A stretch of 64,000 nt of DNA. Source: Accumulibacter sp. Its GTDB lineage: Bacteria > Pseudomonadota > Gammaproteobacteria > Burkholderiales > Rhodocyclaceae. The DNA is taken from assembly GCA_017302455.1 (NCBI GenBank), contig JAFLDO010000007.1, positions 1 to 64,000 on the forward strand. The letters are read 5' to 3'. Made by a program: the position numbers and the translations under genes. Below, one piece after another: positions 25,362 to 33,132 of this stretch. Each line of letters starts with the position of its first letter. The first letter of the stretch is position 1. The notes under the pieces were generated by a model. The model was not told the origin of the DNA. It saw nothing but the letters and a program-made list of their open reading frames with translations, and did not search any database.

Positions 25362-26360
25362 TCAGGCGCCGCAGGTCGGTGCGGCTGCCACCTCGTCGCC
25401 AAGCGCGCCGCCGCAGCTCGATCCCTGTCCCGCCGTGCAGCCGTAGCAGTGGTCGGCGACCCGGATGGCGCAGCCATCGAGCGCGGCGGCGCTGATGTCG
25501 GTGAGGTGCAGGCGAGGGCGCCCGGCGCGGCCTATCGGCAGGCCAAGCTGCTGGTTGAAGTCGCAATCGTAAAGATAGCCCTGCCAGTCGACCGACAGCA
25601 GATTGCGGCACATCACCTGCTCGACGTTATCGTCGCGGTGCGCGCTACGGAGCAACTGCATGTAGTTGTTGAACTGACCCTTGGAGACCAGCATCGAGCC
25701 AAACCGCTGGATCGGCATGTTGGTCAGCGTGAACAGCTGGTTGAAGACGATGCCGAACTCGCCCCCCAAATGCTCCCGGTAGGCGGCCGCCAGGGGTGCT
25801 TGTGGCGGCGGCAGTACCGGTCCCTGCGGATTGAACACCAGATTCAGGACCAGGCCAGTAGCGGGCAGGCCGTAACCGAGGGCATTCAGCTGGCGCAGGG
25901 CCCTGATGCTGGCGTCGAAGGTTCCCTTGCCGCGCTGGCGGTCGACGTTCTCGCCAAGATAGCAGGGCAGCGAAGCAACCACCTCGACGCGATGCATCGC
26001 CAGAAACTCCGCCAGATCCGCATGGCCCGGTTCCTCGAGGATGGTCAGGTTGCAGCGGTCGATCACTCGCAGGCCGCGTTGCCGTCCGGCGATCACCAGT
26101 CGGCGGAAATTGGGGTTGAGTTCCGGTGCGCCTCCGGTGAGATCCAGAACCTTGACTTCGGGGCTGGCGGCAATGAAGGCGAGCAGCGCGTCGATTGTTT
26201 CGGCGGTCATCTCCTCCTTGCGCTGCGGCCCGGCATTGACGTGGCAATGCAGGCAGCTCTGGTTGCAGCGATAGCCGAGATTGACCTGTACGGTTTCCAC
26301 CGACCGTCGGGTCAAGGCCGGAAAGTCAGTGGTCATGAGAAGGGGCAGGGTGACGTGCAT
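25362..26360 (-). CDS. arsS: Arsenosugar biosynthesis radical SAM protein ArsS
   Basis: A 332-residue radical SAM enzyme. The cluster motif YRCNQSCLHCHVNAGP has Cys32, Cys36 and Cys39 (CX3CX2C). LTGGAPELNPNFR, the SLPCYLGENVDRQRGKGTFD segment and NPQGPVLPPPQ match the ArsS family (TIGR04167), as does the C-terminal CYGCTAGQGSSCGG cysteine cluster that probably binds a second iron-sulfur centre. ArsS is thought to transfer the 5'-deoxyadenosyl group to dimethylarsinous acid. The start is uncertain between ATG 26360 and ATG 26336; neither has a strong Shine-Dalgarno. It is preceded by an ECF-like promoter (26406-26432). The methyltransferase ArsM usually encoded nearby is not in this window. 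Confidence 0.9.
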   Translation of the reverse strand: MHVTLPLLMTTDFPALTRRSVETVQVNLGYRCNQSCLHCHVNAGPQRKEEMTAETIDALLAFIAASPEVKVLDLTGGAPELNPNFRRLVIAGRQRGLRVIDRCNLTILEEPGHADLAEFLAMHRVEVVASLPCYLGENVDRQRGKGTFDASIRALRQLNALGYGLPATGLVLNLVFNPQGPVLPPPQAPLAAAYREHLGGEFGIVFNQLFTLTNMPIQRFGSMLVSKGQFNNYMQLLRSAHRDDNVEQVMCRNLLSVDWQGYLYDCDFNQQLGLPIGRAGRPRLHLTDISAAALDGCAIRVADHCYGCTAGQGSSCGGALGDEVAAAPTCGA

Positions 26361-26405
26361 GTTGGCAGGTTCTCCAGTGGAATCGTGGTTGGTCTTCTCG
26401 CCTTG

Positions 26406-26432
26406 GTCGTCCGGCAGAGGATGTTCCTTACA
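26406..26432 (-). promoter_or_regulatory. ECF-like promoter upstream of arsS
   Basis: Minus-strand TGTAAGGA (26425-26432), a 14-nt spacer and ACGAC (26406-26410), the same layout as at 24452-24478. The predicted transcript would start near 26399, about 40-65 nt before the candidate arsS starts. Confidence 0.5.
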
Positions 26433-26625
26433 GCCCTCGATCGGTGTGCGGGCCCGACGCTGGTGCGACGAGGCCTGTCACGCAGGTAGCCGGCCGGTCC
26501 ATCCACGCCAGCTTGCCACAACTGGCCATCGGTTTCAGCTTTCTGACCAGCGGCAGGCCGGTGAGCAAGTCGCCACCCATGGCGGACGATGCGGGTAGAC
26601 CTCGTAACGCAGAAGGGCAGAGCGT

Positions 26626-26664
26626 TGCATGAATGAGGAATTCTCATGCATCGGATGAGAATTC
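26626..26664. repeat. Nested inverted repeats (candidate operator)
   Basis: GAATTCTCAT (26638-26647) and ATGAGAATTC (26655-26664) are perfect 10-bp inverted arms with a 7-nt spacer. Overlapping them, TGCATGA and TCATGCA form a second 7-bp inverted pair around the left arm. The two structures are mutually exclusive, which could make an operator array or an alternative RNA fold. The site lies between divergent transcripts. Confidence 0.55.
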
Positions 26665-26750
26665 ATCGTTTGTCTACGTCACGTTGGCGACCTAAAGTTC
26701 CCATCGACCCTGGCATGACGAGAGGTCCTTGCAATACACCCAAATACACC

Positions 26751-26773
26751 TGACCTCGATCGTCACGAGGTCA
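26751..26773 (+). repeat. Inverted repeat before the 44-residue peptide gene
   Basis: TGACCTCG (26751-26758) and CGAGGTCA (26766-26773) form perfect 8-bp arms with a 7-nt spacer, ending 24 nt before the ATG at 26798. The position would suit an operator or a leader hairpin. Confidence 0.5.
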
Positions 26774-26797
26774 TTCACAAGCAGAAGGAGAAGGAAA

Positions 26798-26932
26798 ATG
26801 GCGGCGGACATCCCCGTACTCGGGGCGAGTTTCACCATTCTTGTCATGGTTGCCTTTCTGGCGTCACCGGGCATAGGTGTGGTTGTTGATTGGTTCGCCC
26901 GTCATCGTCAGCACGGCGGCAACGCACGGTAG
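26798..26932 (+). CDS. 44-residue single-pass membrane peptide
   Basis: A short frame with an excellent Shine-Dalgarno (AAGGAGAAGGAAA before ATG 26798). The 44-residue product begins MAADIPVLGASFTILVMVAF and has one hydrophobic helix (about 7-31), followed by a basic tail rich in Arg and His (DWFARHRQHGGNAR). It has no cysteines. Its location between arsS and the glycosyltransferase genes, downstream of two inverted repeats, suggests it belongs to the cluster. I do not recognise a family. Confidence 0.55.
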   Translation: MAADIPVLGASFTILVMVAFLASPGIGVVVDWFARHRQHGGNAR

Positions 26933-27305
26933 TACGTCGCGGCCGGGCCAGCTGCTTGGTTCCCCCTGTCTCCGCGCTGCCCGCGGAGTTTCCCCGTAGG
27001 TTCTCGCGCGCCAGCCACTGAGGGAGCGCGTCTCGAAATGGGGCCGGCGTCGCCGATTCGCCGACACCGGCCGTCGACCTGCGGACTTCTTCGCGTGCCC
27101 GAGCGATCCCTGCTGCGCCCGCGTTTTTCACGGCCGGCATACCCAAGGGCTCGCGCCTGAGTTGGGCCGGGCGTCGCCATGCGCGCCCGCTGTCCCGCGT
27201 CGCGCCGGCTGTCCATTCCCCGCATCCCCTTTTGGTCATACACTTGTGCGCATGTGGCGGCGGCTGTGCGCAGCCACCTGATCTGGAGGCACAGGTGCAT
27301 CGGCG
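26933..27305. other. Intergenic region before the glycosyltransferase operon
   Basis: This 373-base GC-rich stretch lies between the small peptide gene and the glycosyltransferase gene. Open frames here lack start signals and family resemblance. I found no clear terminator hairpin or promoter, so the peptide gene may be co-transcribed with the operon downstream. Confidence 0.4.
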
Positions 27306-28016
27306 ATGACGAGTTCGAACGGAAGTCCCTTCCTCTCGGTGATTCTGCCGGTACTGAATGAAGCCGAGACGGTGACCCGGCAACTCATGGCGTTGCGCGT
27401 TTTCAGGGAGCGCGGTGCCGAGTTGGTGCTGGTAGACGGCGGCAGTTCCGACGGAACGCCGGCTCTCGCTGCCCCGGAGGTCGATCAGCTAATCGTATCG
27501 GCGCGCGGGCGGGCGATGCAGATGAACGCCGGGGCGCTCGCCAGTCAGGGACAGGTACTGCTGTTTCTGCACGCCGACACGGCGCTGCCGCTGGCGGCCG
27601 ACGATCTGATTCGCCGCGCCATCACCACGGGTGCCTGCTGGGGACGTTTCGACGTACGAATTGACGGCCGCCAGCCGCTGCTGCGTGTCGTCGAGCGGAT
27701 GATGAACTGGCGCTCGCGCCTGACCGGGATAGCCACCGGCGACCAGGCGATTTTCGTTCGGCGCGAGGTCTTCGAGACGGTGGGTGGCTATCCGGAGTTG
27801 CCCTTGATGGAGGACATCGCCTTGTCGAAGCGCCTCAAACGCCTTGCCCGGCCCGCCTGCCTGCGCCAAAGAGTCGTCACTTCCGCGCGTCGCTGGCAGA
27901 AGCATGGCGTCCTGCGCACCATCCTGCTGATGTGGTGCCTGCGTGCCCGTTACTTCCTCGGTGCGGATCCACAGCAGCTGGCGATTCTCTACGGCTATGC
28001 GCCACGGCAGCGCTGA
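27306..28016 (+). CDS. TIGR04283 family glycosyltransferase (arsenosugar cluster)
   Basis: A 236-residue GT2-type glycosyltransferase. The N-terminal FLSVILPVLNEAETV, the LVDGGSSDGT motif and LFLHADTALP (carrying the metal-binding His-Ala-Asp) define a GT-A fold. GDQAIFVRREVFETVGGYPELPLMEDI is characteristic of the TIGR04283 proteins that accompany arsS. The C-terminal region may be membrane-associated (ILLMWCLRARYFLG). In a proposed pathway it would transfer or modify the sugar part of the organoarsenical; direct evidence is lacking. The next gene starts inside its 3' end (20-nt overlap). Confidence 0.87.
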   Translation: MTSSNGSPFLSVILPVLNEAETVTRQLMALRVFRERGAELVLVDGGSSDGTPALAAPEVDQLIVSARGRAMQMNAGALASQGQVLLFLHADTALPLAADDLIRRAITTGACWGRFDVRIDGRQPLLRVVERMMNWRSRLTGIATGDQAIFVRREVFETVGGYPELPLMEDIALSKRLKRLARPACLRQRVVTSARRWQKHGVLRTILLMWCLRARYFLGADPQQLAILYGYAPRQR

Positions 28017-28644
28017 ACCGGTCCATGTCGCCGTCATGGCGCGTGCGCCGCAGCCTGGCGCGGCCAAGACCCGCCTGATCCCCGCGCTCGGCGCCGTCGG
28101 CGCCGCGCGCCTGCAACGTCGCTTCACCCTGCAGGCGCTGGTCGAGGCCAGCCGCGCGGCGACCGGTGGCGTGATCCTGTGGGGGGCGCCGCATTGTCAG
28201 CATCGTTTCTTTCGCGCCTTGCGCCGCCGCCTTGCTGTCGAATTGCGCAGCCAGTCGGAGGGTGACCTTGGCGCACGCATGGCGGCGGTGTTTGCGGCGT
28301 ATTCCGGCCCGGTGGTGCTGATCGGCACCGACTGCCCGGTCTTGCTGGGCGCGCACCTGGTCGCTGCAGCGCGGGTGTTGCGTGGCGATGGGGATGGCCC
28401 GAACGATGCGGTGTTCGTCCCCGCCGAGGATGGCGGCTACGTGCTCGTTGGTCTGCGTGGCCCGCAACCGCGCCTCTTCGAGGGTATCGACTGGGGTAGC
28501 GAGCGGGTCATGGCGCAGACCCGGGAGCGCCTGTCCGAGCTTGGCTTGCGCTGGGTCGAGCTGCCGACCTTGTGGGACGTCGATCGGCCCGAGGACCTGC
28601 CGCGCCTGGCCACGCTGGAGGGATACCGGGCGTGGAGCCCATGA
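27997..28644 (+). CDS. TIGR04282 family protein (DUF2064, nucleotidyl/glycosyltransferase-like)
   Basis: A 215-residue protein. It begins with the nucleotidyltransferase-like MARAPQPGAAKTRLIPALG and contains LIGTDCPVL with the metal-binding Asp and VFVPAEDGGYVLVGLR. It ends with WVELPTLWDVDRPEDLPRL. This is the DUF2064/TIGR04282 family, a GT-A fold related to CofC that repeatedly accompanies TIGR04283 and arsS. Start: ATG 27997, inside the preceding gene. Its stop overlaps the next gene's start (ATGA). Substrate unknown. Confidence 0.87.
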   Translation: MRHGSAEPVHVAVMARAPQPGAAKTRLIPALGAVGAARLQRRFTLQALVEASRAATGGVILWGAPHCQHRFFRALRRRLAVELRSQSEGDLGARMAAVFAAYSGPVVLIGTDCPVLLGAHLVAAARVLRGDGDGPNDAVFVPAEDGGYVLVGLRGPQPRLFEGIDWGSERVMAQTRERLSELGLRWVELPTLWDVDRPEDLPRLATLEGYRAWSP

Positions 28645-29420
28645 ATACGAACCGTCGCCGGATGTCGCTGGCGCTGGTGGCCGTGTTGCCGGCCGTCGGC
28701 ACCGCGGGTGTGGCTTCGGTGTTCTCTGCCCGCGCCGCGGAGAGTCCGGGCCCACTACGCATCGACTTGCCGCGTTTTTCGACCAACCTGCCCGGAAAGC
28801 GCTTGCCCGCTGGCTGGGCGCATCAGACGCTACCCTCGGTCGAGCGGCGGAACAGCTTTGATCTCCTGGCCGAGGATGACGGAAGCGTGCTGCGCGTGAC
28901 TTCCGATCGCTCCGCTTCGAGTCTGGCGGTGTCGTTGCGGGTCGATGCCGCGGCCACGCCCCTGCTCAGGTGGCGCTGGTGGGTCTCGCATGCGCTCGCC
29001 GGTTCCGACCTGCGGCGCAAAGCCGGAGACGATTACGCGGCTCGTGTCTACGTCCTCTTTGACCTGCCGCTGGATCGGTTGAGTCTCGGCGACCGAATGA
29101 AGATTTCCGCGGCGCGCTTGCTGCACAGCGCCGAACTTCCCGCCGCCGCTCTGTGCTACGTCTGGGGAACGGCGCAGGTCGCCGGCGAGACGGGTTGGAA
29201 TGCCTATACCGATCGCCTGCGGATGATCGTCGTTGATTCGGGGAATGCGCACGCCGGGCAGTGGAGGGAGGTCCGGCGCGACGTTGCTGCCGATTTTCGC
29301 GACGCCTTCGGCGCTCCGGTGCCGCCTGTCTCGGGCGTTGCGCTGGCTGCCGATACCGACAACACGGGCGGCACGGTTGAGGCGCGTTTTAGTGATCTCT
29401 GGTTCGAGGCGCGCCGGTAG
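28641..29420 (+). CDS. DUF3047 family exported protein
   Basis: A 259-residue protein with a basic start, a hydrophobic signal (about 8-32) and the DUF3047 domain: LRWRWWVSHALAGSDLRRKAGDDYAARVYVLFD, CYVWG and the final GGTVEARFSDLWFE. The fold is probably a lectin-like beta sandwich, which might bind a carbohydrate, though this is an inference. It is the third gene of the glycosyltransferase operon, coupled by ATGA, and ends at a strong bidirectional hairpin. Confidence 0.82.
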   Translation: MNTNRRRMSLALVAVLPAVGTAGVASVFSARAAESPGPLRIDLPRFSTNLPGKRLPAGWAHQTLPSVERRNSFDLLAEDDGSVLRVTSDRSASSLAVSLRVDAAATPLLRWRWWVSHALAGSDLRRKAGDDYAARVYVLFDLPLDRLSLGDRMKISAARLLHSAELPAAALCYVWGTAQVAGETGWNAYTDRLRMIVVDSGNAHAGQWREVRRDVAADFRDAFGAPVPPVSGVALAADTDNTGGTVEARFSDLWFEARR

Positions 29421-29421
29421 G

Positions 29422-29457
29422 GCCCACGGCGAGCCCCGGTCGGCGCTCGCCGTGGGC
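29422..29457. terminator. Bidirectional hairpin terminator between convergent genes
   Basis: Perfect 12-bp arms GCCCACGGCGAG (29422-29433) and CTCGCCGTGGGC (29446-29457) with a 12-nt loop. It sits immediately after the DUF3047 stop and 10 nt before the end of the opposing Tim44-like gene. Confidence 0.75.
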
Positions 29458-29466
29458 GGCCACAGC

Positions 29467-30369
29467 CTACTGAACCTGCTGGATGCCGGCAAGGACCCAG
29501 CCGCTCTTGCCGTCGCGGGGCTTGATCAGGTGCCAGATTTCGTCGACCGGCTCGGGCGCGGCCGCCTTGTCCTCGCGGATCAGGCCGGTGAAGCGTACGC
29601 TGACGAGATAGCGTGATTCCTCTTCGGCGACATCGAGTACCTGGGCGTCGATGGAGACCACATCGGTTTCCTGCGCCACGGGGCCGCGATCAGCGATATT
29701 CATTCGTACCTCGGCAAACATCTCCGGCGTCGTAAACTCGCGAATATCGTCGAGGTTACCGGCGTCGTTGGCGGCCTGCAGGCGGATGAAGCTGATTTTG
29801 GCGTTGCGCACGAAGCCCTCGACGTCGAAGTCGGCCGGGATGTTGCCGCCGGCGGTGACCGCTTCGGTCGACGTGCCGGCCGGCATCGATGGCCCAGCCT
29901 CCACGCGTGCCATACCGCCGTTAAGAGCATCCGGCGCGGCGTACTGAAATCCCCCGGCTCCGGCCAAAGCAGGTTGTTGGGCGGCGGCGCGGCGGCGCAT
30001 GACGAAGCCAATCGCTACCATCACGGCCACCACCAGCAGACCGATCATAAGCATCGAAGCAAGTTCTTCTCCGAACCCAAAGTGGGAAGCCAGCGCGGCG
30101 AGACCGAGGCCCGCGGCAAGGCCGGCAAGCGGACCCATCCACGAACGCTTGGGTTGGGCCGCGGCTGCTGCGGCTGTTGGTGCCTTGGCGGCGCTCGCGG
30201 CCATGGCTGGCGAGCCGGCCGGGGACTTGTCTGCGCTCACGGCTTCGCGTTGCATGCCTGACGACTTGCCTGCGCCGAGGCGTTTGCTGGCAGCTTCCGC
30301 GTCGCCGATCGTCAATGTCAGTGTCAAGCCGAATGCAAGAACGGCGGTCAGCATCGATAGCATTTTCAT
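29467..30369 (-). CDS. Tim44-like domain protein
   Basis: A 300-residue envelope protein. A signal peptide (about 1-26) is followed by an Ala/Lys-rich linker, two hydrophobic segments with SWMGPLAGLAAGLGLAALASHFGFGEEL and MLMIGLLVVAVMVAIGFVMRR, and a C-terminal Tim44-like domain (about 185-300) with FVRNAKISFIRLQAANDAGNL and DEIWHLIKPRDG. This layout is common in proteobacterial Tim44-domain proteins, whose role is unknown. AGGAGAAACTG precedes ATG 30369; an ATG six bases downstream is less well placed. Confidence 0.83.
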   Translation of the reverse strand: MKMLSMLTAVLAFGLTLTLTIGDAEAASKRLGAGKSSGMQREAVSADKSPAGSPAMAASAAKAPTAAAAAAQPKRSWMGPLAGLAAGLGLAALASHFGFGEELASMLMIGLLVVAVMVAIGFVMRRRAAAQQPALAGAGGFQYAAPDALNGGMARVEAGPSMPAGTSTEAVTAGGNIPADFDVEGFVRNAKISFIRLQAANDAGNLDDIREFTTPEMFAEVRMNIADRGPVAQETDVVSIDAQVLDVAEEESRYLVSVRFTGLIREDKAAAPEPVDEIWHLIKPRDGKSGWVLAGIQQVQ

Positions 30370-30474
30370 CAGTTTCTCCTATAAGTCAAGGGTGTCGACG
30401 GACGGAGAATAGGTGTCTGGCTGAAGGAAGAAAAGCAGAATTATGTGGCGCGATAGTTCGAGAAAACAGGATTG

Positions 30475-31491
30475 TTATCCCTTCTGGCGCATAGGGACCG
30501 CGGTCAATGGTGCGGGCGCCCGGGAACGCCGCGCGCGGGCCGGCTTCGCGGTTGGGTCGGTTCTCCCGTTTTCACCGGCGGTCGGCGTCGAGGTGCGGAA
30601 TACCTCGTCGCGGGCAACCTGGATGATGGCGACGATGGCTGGGTGGCTCAAGCGACGCTCGGTGGTGATGGCGAAGAGCTGTTCGCTGATCGATTCGATG
30701 CGTCCAACGACAACGACGCGATACTGATCCGTGACGTAGGCGGCAATCGCCGTTGGTGCGACGAACAGCCCGGCACCGGCTTGTCCGAACGATTTGAGCA
30801 GCGCACTGTCGTCGAACTCGCCAACGATTCGCGGGTACACCTGCCTGGCCTCGAACCACTGCTCGAGGCGCGCGCGGATCGCCACGTCGTCGCCCGGCAG
30901 CAGGAAAGGAGCGCCCTGGAGCAGATCGGGAAAGCTGCCGCCGAGCGTCTCCGCCAGTTCGGGCGCGGCGAAAACGCTGAGGTCGCTGTCGCCGAGGAGG
31001 TGACTGTAGCCGCGTACATTCAGATTCGTGGGCATCGGCCGGTCGGCGATCACCATGTCGAGGCGGTGCACCGCCAGGTCGCCAAGAAGTGCGTTCAGGC
31101 GCCCCTCACGACAAATCAGGCGGACCGCTTCCGGCAGGTGCAGGGCCGGCGCAACGAGGCGATGGGCCACCGATTTCGGCACTGAATCGGCGATGCCGAC
31201 GGCGAACGGGAGAATCTTGCGCGTCGTCTGGTCACGCGCGACGTCGAGAAGTTCGTCGCCGAGCGAGAAGATCTCGTCGGCGTAGCTCAGAATGCGTCGG
31301 CCTGCCTCGGTGAGTTCGAGGCCGCGTCCGGCGCGGCGGAGCAGTTCGACGCCGAGCGCTTCTTCGAGCTCGCGCAACTGACCGCTCACCGCCTGCGGGG
31401 TGAGGTGCAGTTGTTCGCAGGCGCGCGCGATCGATCCCGACTTGGCGACCATCCAGAAGTAGCGCAGGTGCTTGTAGTTGAGTGCGGACAT
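30475..31491 (-). CDS. nhaR: NhaR-like LysR-family transcriptional activator
   Basis: A 338-residue LysR regulator. The start LNYKHLRYFWMVAKSGSIARACEQLHLTPQAVSGQL (residues 4-39) is the NhaR-type winged helix-turn-helix. The effector domain follows from about residue 92, with a Pro/Arg-rich tail. In E. coli, NhaR activates the Na+/H+ antiporter gene nhaA in response to Na+. No nhaA is adjacent; the divergent neighbour encodes a ribosome hibernation factor, so its targets here are uncertain. Confidence 0.83.
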   Translation of the reverse strand: MSALNYKHLRYFWMVAKSGSIARACEQLHLTPQAVSGQLRELEEALGVELLRRAGRGLELTEAGRRILSYADEIFSLGDELLDVARDQTTRKILPFAVGIADSVPKSVAHRLVAPALHLPEAVRLICREGRLNALLGDLAVHRLDMVIADRPMPTNLNVRGYSHLLGDSDLSVFAAPELAETLGGSFPDLLQGAPFLLPGDDVAIRARLEQWFEARQVYPRIVGEFDDSALLKSFGQAGAGLFVAPTAIAAYVTDQYRVVVVGRIESISEQLFAITTERRLSHPAIVAIIQVARDEVFRTSTPTAGENGRTDPTAKPARARRSRAPAPLTAVPMRQKG

Positions 31492-31540
31492 GTGCGGGAT
31501 GATGGTAGGAAAACGGAACTTAGAGTACAGGATATTCGAT

Positions 31541-31569
31541 TTGTTCGATGTTTTGCCTTGTCCTAGACT
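31541..31569 (+). promoter_or_regulatory. Sigma70-type promoter of the hibernation factor gene
   Basis: TTGTTC (31541-31546) and TAGACT (31564-31569) are separated by 17 nt. They lie 32 nt before the ATG, followed by GGGAGGAGAAA as Shine-Dalgarno. Confidence 0.5.
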
Positions 31570-31601
31570 GGTGGCTCTTTCGACTCGGGAGGAGAAATAG
31601 C

Positions 31602-31988
31602 ATGCAGATCGTCATCCAGGCCAGGGGCTTTGATCTAAGCGCAGGATTGCGCGAACATGTCGAGCGGCGCCTGCACTTCGCCCTCGACTGGGCGCAGTAC
31701 CACGTCAGCCGGATTGTCGTCAGCCTGTCCGATATCAACGGCCCACGCGGCGGCGAGGACAAGCGCTGCCAAATCCGGGTTGCCATGGCCGGGGCTCCCG
31801 AGGTCGCCATCGACGATATCGAGAGCGATCTTTACCTCGCCATCGATCGAGCCGTCGACCGAGTCGGACGGACGCTCTCGCGCCGGCTCGCCCGCCAGCG
31901 GGAGCATCGCCACGACCGTCCTGGAGTGGCCAGGTCGGCCCCCGAGGCGGCGGCGGAAATCATGGTGTCGGCACCTTCAGGCGCATGA
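31602..31988 (+). CDS. HPF/RaiA-family ribosome hibernation protein
   Basis: A 128-residue protein. It begins MQIVIQARGFDLSAGLREHVERRL and contains VSRIVVSLSDINGPRGG and CQIRVAM, then an amphipathic helix (DIESDLYLAIDRAVDRVGRTLSRRL). This is the beta-alpha-beta-beta-beta-alpha fold of HPF/YfiA, which binds the 30S decoding centre and silences idle ribosomes. A basic tail of about 25 residues follows; the C-terminal dimerisation domain of long HPF is absent. It has a strong Shine-Dalgarno and its own promoter. Confidence 0.85.
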   Translation: MQIVIQARGFDLSAGLREHVERRLHFALDWAQYHVSRIVVSLSDINGPRGGEDKRCQIRVAMAGAPEVAIDDIESDLYLAIDRAVDRVGRTLSRRLARQREHRHDRPGVARSAPEAAAEIMVSAPSGA

Positions 31989-32102
31989 GACAGTGGCGCT
32001 TGCACCGGTCGTCGCCGCGACTCTCCAGTGCCCGGCGGGCCTCACCGGGTTTGATCGGCAGTTTCGGCAAGCAGGGCATGCTGGCAGCACCGGGATAGAT
32101 TC

Positions 32103-32981
32103 ATGAAACGTATCATGCTGCTCATTGCAACCAATCTGGCGATCGTGCTGGTGCTCGGCATCGTCAGCACGCTCACCGGGGCGAACAGGTTCTTCACCAG
32201 CGGTGGCCTCGATTTTGGCCGGCTGCTCTTCTTTGCGCTGATCATGGGCTTCGGCGGTGCGTTCATCTCGCTGTGGTTGTCGAAGACCATCGCCAAGTGG
32301 AGCACCGGCGCCCGGGTTGTCGAATCGCCGGCCAACTCGACCGAGTTCTGGCTGCTTGAAACGGTCGGCCGATTTGCACAGAAGGCCGGGTTGCCGATGC
32401 CCGAGGTCGCCATCTACGAGGGCGAGCCGAATGCGTTTGCCACTGGTGCGAGCCGCAACAGTTCCTTGGTGGCGGTCTCTACCGGCTTGCTGCAGAGCAT
32501 GACGCGCGCTGAGGCCGAGGCGGTGCTCGCCCACGAAGTCGCACACATTGCCAATGGCGACATGGTGACCTTGACGCTCATCCAGGGCGTCGTGAACACC
32601 TTCGTGATCTTCCTTGCCCGCGTCGTCGGGTGGTTCGTCGATTCGGCGCTGCGCAAGGGCGGTGACGAGCAGTCGGGGCCCGGTATCGCCTACACCATCA
32701 CCGTTGTGATTTGCGACATCGCCTTCGGCATCCTGGCCAGCATTATCGTCATGTACTTTTCGCGGGCACGCGAGTTCCGCGCCGACGCCGGCGCCGCGCA
32801 GTTGATGGGCACGCCGCGACCGATGGTCGCCGCACTCCGCCGCCTGGGCGGCATGGAAGCCGGCAATCTGCCGCAGAACGTCGCCACGGCGGGCATCAAC
32901 GCGCGTCCCGGGTGGCTGGATCTGTTCTCCAGCCACCCGCCGATCGCCAGGCGCATCGAGGCGCTGGAGCACGCCGGCTGA
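32103..32981 (+). CDS. htpX: Membrane zinc metalloprotease HtpX
   Basis: A 292-residue M48 protease of normal HtpX length. Two N-terminal transmembrane helices (about 4-24 and 38-60) are followed by [11 protein letters not shown] with the zinc site HEVAH (144-148), two further membrane helices (about 156-176 and 194-216) and the third ligand Glu in [12 protein letters not shown] (about 223). The [15 protein letters not shown] ending is typical. It degrades misfolded inner-membrane proteins with FtsH. The gene is followed by a strong hairpin. Confidence 0.93.
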   Translation: MKRIMLLIATNLAIVLVLGIVSTLTGANRFFTSGGLDFGRLLFFALIMGFGGAFISLWLSKTIAKWSTGARVVESPANSTEFWLLETVGRFAQKAGLPMPEVAIYEGEPNAFATGASRNSSLVAVSTGLLQSMTRAEAEAVLAHEVAHIANGDMVTLTLIQGVVNTFVIFLARVVGWFVDSALRKGGDEQSGPGIAYTITVVICDIAFGILASIIVMYFSRAREFRADAGAAQLMGTPRPMVAALRRLGGMEAGNLPQNVATAGINARPGWLDLFSSHPPIARRIEALEHAG

Positions 32982-32990
32982 TCCCCGGCT

Positions 32991-33024
32991 GCTGCCGGCA
33001 GGTGAGGCTTCGCCTCCCGGCAGC
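32991..33024 (+). terminator. Long hairpin after htpX
   Basis: GCTGCCGG (32991-32998) pairs with CCGGCAGC (33017-33024), and GAGGC (33004-33008) pairs with GCCTC (33012-33016) around TTC. There is no U tract, so it may act as a processing or attenuation hairpin rather than a classical terminator. Confidence 0.55.
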
Positions 33025-33047
33025 ACGGCGCAGGAGGGTGAACGGCG

Positions 33048-33076
33048 GCTTTGCGCCGCGCAAACTCGGCTATAAT
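33048..33076 (+). promoter_or_regulatory. moaA promoter
   Basis: A perfect -10 TATAAT at 33071-33076 with GCTTTG (33048-33053) 17 nt upstream as a weak -35. The leader to the moaA ATG is about 50 nt. I did not recognise a molybdenum-cofactor riboswitch in that leader. Confidence 0.5.
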
Positions 33077-33132
33077 CGGCCGCGAACCGTTCTCATCTTC
33101 GCTTCGCCGCAGGCCAGTCTCGGGGGTCGCCC

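Larger units (their letters stand above)
26361..26797. other. Divergent regulatory region of the arsenosugar cluster
   Basis: This 437-base non-coding region separates arsS from the plus-strand genes. It contains the ECF-like promoter for arsS (26406-26432) and two sets of inverted repeats (26626-26664 and 26751-26773). The tandem AATACACC / AAATACACC lies at about 26733-26750. From about 26630 the sequence becomes noticeably AT-richer than its surroundings. I see no protein-coding gene in it. Confidence 0.6.
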
